A DNA stretch of 64,000 nt from the NCBI GenBank assembly GCA_964475205.1, contig CAYYVQ010000009.1, positions 1-64,000 of the forward strand, written 5' to 3'. This document shows, in pieces, positions 34,057-41,309 of the stretch; the first letter of the stretch is position 1, and every line of letters starts with the position of its first letter. A program made the translations under genes and the position numbers. The notes beneath the pieces were generated by a model, which saw nothing but the letters and a program-made list of their open reading frames with translations, made no database searches and was not told the origin of the DNA. The DNA is from CAYSRM01 sp964475205 (GTDB lineage: Bacteria > Verrucomicrobiota > Kiritimatiellia > UBA8416 > CAYSRM01).

Positions 34057-35346
34057 ATGCAGACTGTTCCAGAATATAATTCCGCAAAGCTTAGCAAGGC
34101 CTATAATTACGCCAGCGAGTACTATGCGGCATATGGCATAAATACGGACAAGGCAATTGAGCATGCCCTGGCTGTGCCCGTATCCGTCCACTGCTGGCAG
34201 GCAGACGACGTTCAGGGCTTCGAGCAGCAGTTTTCATCGGAAGACGGCGGCATTATGGCCACAGGCAATTACCCCGGAAGAGCAAGGAACGGAAATGAAC
34301 TGCGGCAGGATCTCGATAAAGCGCTGGAGCTTCTACCCGGCCGACATCGTGTCAATATTCATGCGTTTTACTGCGAGAAAAATCAGCCCGGGATGGATCG
34401 CGATGAGTTGAGCCCTGACCACTTCTCCAACTGGATTCACTGGGCCGTGAACAGAAAAACAGCCCTCGATTTCAACACCTCTTTCTTCGCCCACCCCAGG
34501 GCCGCTGATGGTTTCACACTCTCACACCCGGATAAGGCTATCCGCGATTTCTGGATAAAACACGCCGTGGCATGCCGATTCATCGCCGAAGAATTCGCCA
34601 GGAAGACAGGATATCCCTGCGTTTTGAATCATTGGACACCTGACGGGTCAAAGGATATGCCCTCCGACCGCTGGTCCCCGCGCAGACGTCTGGCTGAATC
34701 AATGGACAGGATTTTGAACGAGTCAAAAAACGTGGATCCGAATCTATGCCGGGACGCGATCGAGAGCAAATTGTTTGGAATCGGAAGCGAATCTTACGTC
34801 GTCGGCTCGGCTGAATTCTGCAATCACTACGCATTGACCCGGAAAATCCTGTATTGCCTGGATATGGGCCATTTCCATCCCACCGAAACCATAGACGATA
34901 AGATATCCGCCCTGCTCCAGTTCCACCCCGAAATACTTATTCACGTCAGCCGTCCGGTAAGGTGGGACAGCGATCATGTTGTGCTTTTTAATGACGATCT
35001 CCGGAATGTCTTTCTCGAGATTGCCAGAGGCACAGCGTGGGACAGGGTCAGAATAGCTCTTGATTTCTTCGACGCCAGCATCAACCGCATAGCAGCTTAC
35101 ATCATCGGCGCCAGGGCTACCAGGATGGCAATCCTGTACGCCCTCCTGGACCCGCGCGCCGCGCTCAAGGAATCCGAAACAGAAATCCATGGCGCCCGGC
35201 GGCTGGCATTGTTCGAACAGATGCGCATAATGCCGTTTCAGGCTGTATGGGATACGTTATGCGAACATGCCGGCGTGCCGCCAGGCATGGTATGGATGAA
35301 TGAAATAGAAAAATATGAACAGGAAGTTTTGAACAGCCGCTCATAA
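34057..35346 (+). CDS. rhaA: L-rhamnose isomerase
   Basis: A 429-residue L-rhamnose isomerase (L-rhamnose to L-rhamnulose). Family-typical segments are VPVSVHCWQADDVQGFE, GGIMATGNYPGRARN, NIHAFYCE, FNTSFFAHPRA, VLNHWTPDGSKDMPSDR, the metal-site region LCLD-like LYCLDMGHFHPTE, and HVSRPVRWDSDHVV. The length fits the family (about 420). I chose ATG 34057 because GGAGG lies 7 bases upstream; a TTG at 34033 adds eight unlikely residues. It is followed 47 bp later by rhamnulokinase. No rhamnulose-1-phosphate aldolase or rhamnose regulator is seen in the window, so the pathway is incomplete here. Confidence 0.97.
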   Translation: MQTVPEYNSAKLSKAYNYASEYYAAYGINTDKAIEHALAVPVSVHCWQADDVQGFEQQFSSEDGGIMATGNYPGRARNGNELRQDLDKALELLPGRHRVNIHAFYCEKNQPGMDRDELSPDHFSNWIHWAVNRKTALDFNTSFFAHPRAADGFTLSHPDKAIRDFWIKHAVACRFIAEEFARKTGYPCVLNHWTPDGSKDMPSDRWSPRRRLAESMDRILNESKNVDPNLCRDAIESKLFGIGSESYVVGSAEFCNHYALTRKILYCLDMGHFHPTETIDDKISALLQFHPEILIHVSRPVRWDSDHVVLFNDDLRNVFLEIARGTAWDRVRIALDFFDASINRIAAYIIGARATRMAILYALLDPRAALKESETEIHGARRLALFEQMRIMPFQAVWDTLCEHAGVPPGMVWMNEIEKYEQEVLNSRS

Positions 35347-35393
35347 TCGAAAATTGAGTCGGTGCGAAAGACAACCTGCGGGAGGTAGTATCT

Positions 35394-36893
35394 ATGACGA
35401 AACACAAGGTGTACCTGGCGGTGGATATAGGCGCGGGGAGCGGAAGAGTTGTCGCAGGAATTCTTCAAAAAGAACGTCTCAGGCTGGAAGAAGTATATCG
35501 TTTCTCAAACGACCCGGTAAAGTTAACCGGATCGCTTCACTGGAACGCGCCCGGCCTTTTCCTTGAAATCAAGCACGGCATCCGAAAGGCCGCGGCAAAA
35601 TACGGAAAAGCCCTGGCCTGCGCCGGAGTAGACACATGGGGAGTCGATTACGGCTACCTTGATAAACACGGCCGCCTGCTGGGAATCCCCTTCTGTTACC
35701 GCGACCAGAGAACCGACGACGTAAGCAAAGCTCTTTTTGAAATTATACCGTCCCGGGAAATCTACGAGACCACGGGCATTCAGTTCATGTTCTTCAACAC
35801 ATTGTTCCAAATCTACTCGGAAGTCCTTGACGGATCTCCCGTCCATAACACTGCAGATCGCCTGCTCTTCATGCCGGATCTCATCAACTACTGGCTTACC
35901 GGGGTCAAGACAAACGAAAGCACAATTGCCAGCACGAGCCAGATGATAGACGCCCGTTCCGGGTTATGGGCCCGGAACATGTTGAAGAAACTCGGTATTC
36001 CATCATCTTTCCTGGCCGAAACAGTTGACCCTTGCAGCTGCATCGGGCATCTGCTGCCGGATATCGCCGAAGAAACAGGCGCAGGCAAACTGAATGTTGT
36101 TGCGCCCGGATGCCACGATACCGCTTCGGCTGTGGCAGCCGTTCCGGCAGCAGGCAGCAACTATGTATACATAAGTTCCGGAACATGGTCGTTAATGGGC
36201 TTTCTGTCAAAAAAACCGGTCATCACAGACAAGAGCTTTGAGCACGGTTTCACTAACGAGAGAGGAGTCGAGAACGATTACCGCATCCTTAAGAATATCT
36301 CCGGACTTTGGATCATTCAGGAATGCCGCAAAAAATGGGCCGCAGAAGGACAGGAAATGAATTATGATACCCTTACTTCCCTTGCATCCGGGGCAAAGCC
36401 GTTTGCTGCATTTATTTATCCGGACTGGTCCGGATTTGCCAAACCAGGCGATATGCCCTCGCGCATAAAGGACTTCTGCAGAAAAACCGGGCAGAAAGCT
36501 CCAGGGGACACAGGCTCTATTGTGCGCACTGCACTCGAGGCGCTGGCCCTGCGGTATCGGTCGGTTCTCTCGAACATAGAAGAAATCCGCGGTGAAAAAG
36601 TCGATACCATCCATATTGTGGGCGGAGGCTGTCTGAACACGCTTCTGAACCAGTTCGCCGCCGACGCAACAGGCAAACGGGTTGTAGCAGGGCCAACCGA
36701 AGCAACAGCAACCGGAAATATCATGGCGCAGTTGCTGGCAGACGGCATGATCGCTTCGCTCAACGAAGGAAGGGACATCCTCAAAGAATCAATTGAAACG
36801 AATGTGTATGAACCCGGGGACCGCGGCAGGTGGGAAGACGCATATTCCAGCTATATAAAAATAGAAGGAATCCTCCAGGCTCAGCGATTCTAA
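35394..36893 (+). CDS. rhaB: Rhamnulokinase
   Basis: A 499-residue FGGY-type sugar kinase, matching rhamnulokinase (L-rhamnulose + ATP to L-rhamnulose-1-phosphate). The phosphate-binding start is AVDIGAGSGRV, the sugar-site region includes VDTWGVDYGYLD and PFCYRDQRT, the second domain has YISSGTWSLMGF, and the adenosine loop is IHIVGGGCLNTLLNQFAADATGK. GGAGG lies 8 bases before the ATG. Together with rhaA it gives the first two steps of phosphorylative rhamnose breakdown. A 15-bp inverted repeat begins 5 bp after the stop. Confidence 0.96.
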   Translation: MTKHKVYLAVDIGAGSGRVVAGILQKERLRLEEVYRFSNDPVKLTGSLHWNAPGLFLEIKHGIRKAAAKYGKALACAGVDTWGVDYGYLDKHGRLLGIPFCYRDQRTDDVSKALFEIIPSREIYETTGIQFMFFNTLFQIYSEVLDGSPVHNTADRLLFMPDLINYWLTGVKTNESTIASTSQMIDARSGLWARNMLKKLGIPSSFLAETVDPCSCIGHLLPDIAEETGAGKLNVVAPGCHDTASAVAAVPAAGSNYVYISSGTWSLMGFLSKKPVITDKSFEHGFTNERGVENDYRILKNISGLWIIQECRKKWAAEGQEMNYDTLTSLASGAKPFAAFIYPDWSGFAKPGDMPSRIKDFCRKTGQKAPGDTGSIVRTALEALALRYRSVLSNIEEIRGEKVDTIHIVGGGCLNTLLNQFAADATGKRVVAGPTEATATGNIMAQLLADGMIASLNEGRDILKESIETNVYEPGDRGRWEDAYSSYIKIEGILQAQRF

Positions 36894-36897
36894 TTAG

Positions 36898-36972
36898 ATT
36901 CCGTTGAAAAACTTGTATAGTGGGGCGTCAGCCCAGTTACATTTTATTGATGACAGGGTTTTTCAACGGAAT
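36898..36972. repeat. 75-bp stem-loop with 15-bp perfect inverted repeats
   Basis: ATTCCGTTGAAAAAC (36898-36912) is matched exactly in reverse by GTTTTTCAACGGAAT (36958-36972), with a 45-bp interior. The TTGAAAAAC/GTTTTTCAA pattern resembles the ends of some insertion sequences, so this may be a small non-autonomous element. It could also serve as the transcription end after rhaB. Confidence 0.7.
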
Positions 36973-36993
36973 AAATTTTTAAGATTTAAACCC

Positions 36994-37155
36994 CCAGCAC
37001 CCAGCATCCAGCANNNNNNNNNNNNNNNNNNNNNNNNNNNNNNNNNNNNNNNNNNNNNNNNNNNNNNNNNNNNNNNNNNNNNNNNNNNNNNNNNNNNNNN
37101 NNNNNNNNNNNNNCCAGCACCCAGCATCCAGCATCCAGCATCCAGCCCCCAGCAT
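36994..37155 (+). repeat. CCAGCAT heptamer array interrupted by an assembly gap
   Basis: Heptamers CCAGCAC/CCAGCAT run up to 37013, and again from 37114 to 37155, with a 100-base run of N (37014-37113) between. The true array length is unknown. It lies between rhaB and the second MoxR gene. Confidence 0.95.
37014..37113. other. Assembly gap, exactly 100 N
   Basis: All 100 bases are N. The gap starts and ends inside the heptamer array, so the assembler probably broke on the repeat and placed a fixed-size spacer. Linkage of the two sides is therefore a scaffolding claim, not read-through sequence. Confidence 0.99.
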
Positions 37156-37215
37156 CCCCTTGACACACCTCATGGCGGTTGGTTATCATCACGGGTCAAC
37201 CACTAGGGGGCATTA

Positions 37216-38214
37216 ATGAGCAAAGACATCGAGGCAGCCGAAAAACTCGCAGATGCGCGCAAACAACTGGAAGAAGGCATATCAAAGGTAATCGTCGGAC
37301 AGAAAGAAGTAATCGAACAGCTCCTGATAGGTCTTTTCTGCAATCAGCACGCCCTGATGGTCGGGGTGCCGGGACTGGCAAAGACTCTGATTGTTTCCAC
37401 ACTTGCCAGGCTCCTTGGTCTTGGCTTCAAAAGGATCCAGTTCACACCTGACCTCATGCCGTCGGATATCACGGGAACTGATATTATGCAGGAGGACCCT
37501 GAAACAGGGCGCCGCGCATTTGAATTTGCCCAGGGCCCGCTTTTTTCAAATCTTATACTGGCCGATGAAATAAACCGGACCCCGCCAAAAACCCAGGCCT
37601 CGCTCCTGGAAGCCATGCAGGAAAGACAGGTGACCGCCGGAAGAACCACTTACCGTCTCAATGCCCCGTTCTTCGTCCTGGCCACACAAAACCCCATCGA
37701 ACAGGAAGGCACGTATCCCCTGCCCGAAGCCCAGCTTGACAGATTCATGCTGAACATTCTCCTGGATTATCCTTCGCGCGAGGAAGAAACAGAAATCCTT
37801 AAAAAAACAACCGTAGATCAGGATGTCGAGCTGAAGCCGGTATTGCACGCCGAAGAAATCACTGAACTGCAACATATTGTCCGGCGTGTGCCCGTAGGCG
37901 AGCATGTGTTCAGTTACACTCTTGATCTTGTTCGAAAAACCCGTCCAGCCGATCAACAAGCCCCGCAATATGTCAGGGACTGGGTCGAATTCGGGGCCGG
38001 ACCAAGAGCCGGACAGAATATGATACTCGGCGCAAAGGCAAGAGCCCTCATGGAAGGTCGCTTCTACGTTACCTGCAGTGACATACGCCGCTTGTCGCTG
38101 CCGGTCATGCGACACCGCATAGGCACCAATTTCAACGCCGAATCAGAAGGAATAACCGCCGACAATATTGTCGAACGAATCACAAAAGAAACCCCGGAAC
38201 CCTCTGCCGATTGA
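37216..38214 (+). CDS. MoxR-type AAA+ ATPase (cluster B)
   Basis: A 332-residue MoxR ATPase, paralogue of 13528-14511. Walker A is GVPGLAKT (residues 50-57); Walker B and following are LILADEINRTPPKTQASLLEAMQ; sensor 1 is FFVLATQNPIEQEGTYPLPEAQLDRF. The opening GISKVIVGQKEVIEQLLIGLF matches family members closely. It heads cluster B and is followed 12 bp later by DUF58. An AGGGGG stretch precedes the ATG. The role is inferred as an ATP-driven remodeller for the vWA proteins that follow. Confidence 0.95.
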   Translation: MSKDIEAAEKLADARKQLEEGISKVIVGQKEVIEQLLIGLFCNQHALMVGVPGLAKTLIVSTLARLLGLGFKRIQFTPDLMPSDITGTDIMQEDPETGRRAFEFAQGPLFSNLILADEINRTPPKTQASLLEAMQERQVTAGRTTYRLNAPFFVLATQNPIEQEGTYPLPEAQLDRFMLNILLDYPSREEETEILKKTTVDQDVELKPVLHAEEITELQHIVRRVPVGEHVFSYTLDLVRKTRPADQQAPQYVRDWVEFGAGPRAGQNMILGAKARALMEGRFYVTCSDIRRLSLPVMRHRIGTNFNAESEGITADNIVERITKETPEPSAD

Positions 38215-38226
38215 GGCGCTAAAAGT

Positions 38227-39111
38227 ATGCCGACTGCCTTTCTGCAACCAAAAACCTATCAGGCTTTCCGCAACATGGAACTCCTGGCCCGTTCAGTTGT
38301 GGACGGATTCATTACCGGCCTGCATAGATCTCCTTTCAAAGGTTTCGCCCTCGAATTCGCGGAACACCGGCAGTACGTCCCGGGCGACGACCTCCGCCAC
38401 CTTGACTGGAAACTCCTGGGTAAACTTAACCGATATTATGTTAAACAGTATGAAGAAGACACTTCGCTTCGCGCATACCTGGTGGTCGACACATCAGGCT
38501 CCATGGGCTATGCGGACGGCCAACTGAGCAAACTTGACTACGCCCGGTATACTGCGGCAGTGCTCTCCTATCTCCTCCTGCAACAGAAAGACTCGGTAGG
38601 ACTGGCCATTTGCAACCGTGAGCTGGAAACATTCCTGCCCCCCCGCTCCACACGCACACATTTCAGACTACTCATTAACACCCTCCAGGAAGCCGGTCAC
38701 GGTGACGAAACCAAGCTGGCCGATGTTCTGCACCACCTTGCTCTGCGGATCAAAAGACGCGCTCTAATCATCATAATCTCAGACCTTTTCGATGATCCTG
38801 ACAAAATATCCCTGGCTCTTAACCATTTTGCGCACAAGAAACACGAGATCATTATATTGCGCACCCTTGCAAACCGCGAAAAAACATTCACATTCAACTC
38901 TCCAACACGATTTGAAGGGCTTGAGAGCAATGATTTCCGTGAAATAGACCCCAGGATCATTAGAAAGGAATACCTGCGCCAGTTCGAGGAACACCGAAAC
39001 AAAATAAGAGAAACCTGTTTCGCCCGAAGAATCGACTACACGGAATTCCTGACTGATCAACCGTTTGAGAAAACAATAGCCCGCTACCTGGTTGAACGGA
39101 TGAAACGATGA
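38227..39111 (+). CDS. DUF58 domain protein (cluster B)
   Basis: A 294-residue DUF58 protein, paralogue of 12594-13469. The hallmark is HRQYVPGDDLRHLDWKLLGK, followed by the MIDAS-like motif DTSGS in AYLVVDTSGSMGY. Further matches are AAVLSYLLLQQKDSVGLAI, LPPRSTRTHFRLLINTLQ and ALIIIISDLFDDPDKI. It has no signal peptide. Its TGA overlaps the next ATG (ATGA at 39108-39111), coupling it to the BatA-like gene, just as in cluster A. Confidence 0.92.
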   Translation: MPTAFLQPKTYQAFRNMELLARSVVDGFITGLHRSPFKGFALEFAEHRQYVPGDDLRHLDWKLLGKLNRYYVKQYEEDTSLRAYLVVDTSGSMGYADGQLSKLDYARYTAAVLSYLLLQQKDSVGLAICNRELETFLPPRSTRTHFRLLINTLQEAGHGDETKLADVLHHLALRIKRRALIIIISDLFDDPDKISLALNHFAHKKHEIIILRTLANREKTFTFNSPTRFEGLESNDFREIDPRIIRKEYLRQFEEHRNKIRETCFARRIDYTEFLTDQPFEKTIARYLVERMKR

Positions 39112-41309
39112 CATTTCTCGCGCCATGGCTGCTGCTTGGGACACTGCTGACCGGCGTGCCGCTGGCTATTCACCTGTTGAACAAGCCCCGCTATCGAAGA
39201 CACGCATGGGGCGCAATGATGTTCCTTGAAACTGCCCTGGAAAAACGAAGCCGCACAATCAAGTTTCAACAATTGCTCCTGCTGATACTCAGGATGCTTA
39301 TCCCGGCGCTGCTGGCATGGGCGCTGGCCAGGCCGGTGATTCGTTCTGACAGATTTTTCGGCGGCGGCAGTCAACCAACAACCCACCTTCTTGTTCTGGA
39401 CGGCTCATACTCAATGCGGCAGGGCCAAAACAGACAGAATGCCTTTCAAAACATGATCGAAACTTCAAAGAAAATTGTGGAATCAATGACGGACCAGGAT
39501 AACGCCATGATTATCTGGGCAGGAAACCGGCCGCGGGCCCTGACCCCAAGACCGGTATTCAACCGGGCAGACCTCAAACGCGTCCTGGACGATCTGACGC
39601 CGGGATGGGAAAAAGCCGATATGCCAAGAGCGCTTGAACAGGCCATGTGGATGTTCTCACTCTCCCGTCTTCCCCGGCGCCGGATCTACGTTCTAAGCGA
39701 TCTTCAACAAGCCGGATGGGAACCGGGAGATGAAACAGAATGGAACCGTTTCAACAAAATCCGCGAAGATAAAGAAATTGCCCCGGCTATATATACCATC
39801 GCTCAACAATCTCCAGGCAAAACACGGAATATAGCCGTAACTGAACTCAGAACCAGATATCCGCTGCTTGACATCCATCGCACGGCGGATTTTATGACCG
39901 AAATCCACAATTACCTGGATGAGGATCAACAGGCTGAAATCACATTCATTATCGACGGCCAGGAGGTGGAACGCAAACAGGTGACACTCAAGACAGGCGT
40001 CAACACTGAACATTTCAAGCATCGCTTCACAAAACCGGGGTCGTACGCAATTGAAATCCTTGTCCAGGAAGACGATCTTCCCGTTGACAACCGCAAATCG
40101 CTGGCAGTAGAAGTACTGCAGACTATCCCGATCCTGATAATTGAAGGCGTCCCTGACAATGACGATTTCGCGTCACCCGGCACAATGCTTGAATGGGCGC
40201 TTGAAGCAGGCAGCGAAACAGAAAACGAGAACCTCTTTGACGTGGCCAGGATCAGCGAAACAGAACTGGATTCCCTGTCTTATTCAGACCTTATAAACTA
40301 TAAATCGATCCTGCTGGTAAACGTAAGATCGCTGGCCGCTGAATTTGCCGGAGCCCTTAAACAGTATGTTCGCGAAGGCGGAGGATTGCTGGTGGGACTG
40401 GGCGATGATACCCCGCCGGAGCAGTACAACAGCCTTTACGAAGGCAATAGAGGGCTGATGCCCGCACGTATAGGCAAGCTCCGGAACAGCGGCGAAAAAC
40501 CATGGAGCCCCTCGTTTCCGGCCGGACCGGCAAGAGAAATATTGCAACTCTTTGATGTAACACGCGCCAGGACCCTGGAAAACATTCAAGCGCGAACATT
40601 CCGCAGGCTCGAGCCTGCGCCGGAAACAACAATCGCGGGGCTCCTCGCGGACAACCCTTTCCTCGCAATCAAAAATTACGGTAAAGGCTGCGTTTCACTC
40701 TGGTCGCTGTCTTTCAACCTCGAATGGTCCAACATGCCGGCCGCACCTGATTTCGTCCCGCTTATGCAGAACCTCGTTTTTCACCTCTCCAGCCAGGTGA
40801 TTCCGCCCATCAATCTGAACCAGAATGAAACCCTTGTTTATTCATATTCCAGGTCCAGGTCGCTCATTAAACAAACCGGCCCCGCAGGCATGGCTGCAGA
40901 CCGGCCGGAAACATGCAGGGTAGTCGACCCTGAAGGCAAAGAACACAACATAAAACTCGTCACTAAAATGGGCGAATCTATCGCATATTTCGGAGACACG
41001 GTAAAACCCGGACTCTATACAGTCCAGGCAGAAGGAGCCCCGCCAAGAACCTACTCGGTAAGCCTGCCCGCGGGTGAAGGCAACCCGGCGGCCCTGACTT
41101 CCAATGAGAAAAAATGGATATCGGATTCAGCAAATATCAGGATGGTCGATAATATAGTTTCCCTGCGCAGGGCAATCGAAAACGAAACAGGCGTTAACGA
41201 CCTGTGCTCCCAGATCCTGGCGGCAACGCTACTTGCGCTGGCAGCAGAGAGCATCCTGGCCGCAAAATGCTCCGGTGAGAAACAAAAAGAACTGCAAAGG
41301 AAAACATGA
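39108..41309 (+). CDS. BatA-like vWA membrane protein (cluster B)
   Basis: A 733-residue membrane protein with the BatA N-terminal signature (APWLLLGTLLTGVPLAIHLLNKPRYRR) and a second helix (LLLLILRMLIPALLAWALARP). The vWA domain has DGSYS as its D-x-S-x-S motif (HLLVLDGSYSM near residue 95) and the strand RIYVLSDLQQAGWEPGD. A CARDB-like part and a GATase-like part (YKSILLVNVRSLA, VREGGGLLVGLG) follow. A C-terminal helix (ILAATLLALAAESILAA) re-anchors it. The gene overlaps the DUF58 and the next gene by 4 bp each, so four genes of cluster B are translationally coupled. It is the counterpart of 10576-12597. Confidence 0.85.
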   Translation: MTFLAPWLLLGTLLTGVPLAIHLLNKPRYRRHAWGAMMFLETALEKRSRTIKFQQLLLLILRMLIPALLAWALARPVIRSDRFFGGGSQPTTHLLVLDGSYSMRQGQNRQNAFQNMIETSKKIVESMTDQDNAMIIWAGNRPRALTPRPVFNRADLKRVLDDLTPGWEKADMPRALEQAMWMFSLSRLPRRRIYVLSDLQQAGWEPGDETEWNRFNKIREDKEIAPAIYTIAQQSPGKTRNIAVTELRTRYPLLDIHRTADFMTEIHNYLDEDQQAEITFIIDGQEVERKQVTLKTGVNTEHFKHRFTKPGSYAIEILVQEDDLPVDNRKSLAVEVLQTIPILIIEGVPDNDDFASPGTMLEWALEAGSETENENLFDVARISETELDSLSYSDLINYKSILLVNVRSLAAEFAGALKQYVREGGGLLVGLGDDTPPEQYNSLYEGNRGLMPARIGKLRNSGEKPWSPSFPAGPAREILQLFDVTRARTLENIQARTFRRLEPAPETTIAGLLADNPFLAIKNYGKGCVSLWSLSFNLEWSNMPAAPDFVPLMQNLVFHLSSQVIPPINLNQNETLVYSYSRSRSLIKQTGPAGMAADRPETCRVVDPEGKEHNIKLVTKMGESIAYFGDTVKPGLYTVQAEGAPPRTYSVSLPAGEGNPAALTSNEKKWISDSANIRMVDNIVSLRRAIENETGVNDLCSQILAATLLALAAESILAAKCSGEKQKELQRKT

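Noticed and set aside
36963..37192. Minus-strand frames with a repeated MLDAGCW peptide
   Set aside because: They are translations of the heptamer array across the N gap, open in all frames by chance of the repeat unit, not proteins.
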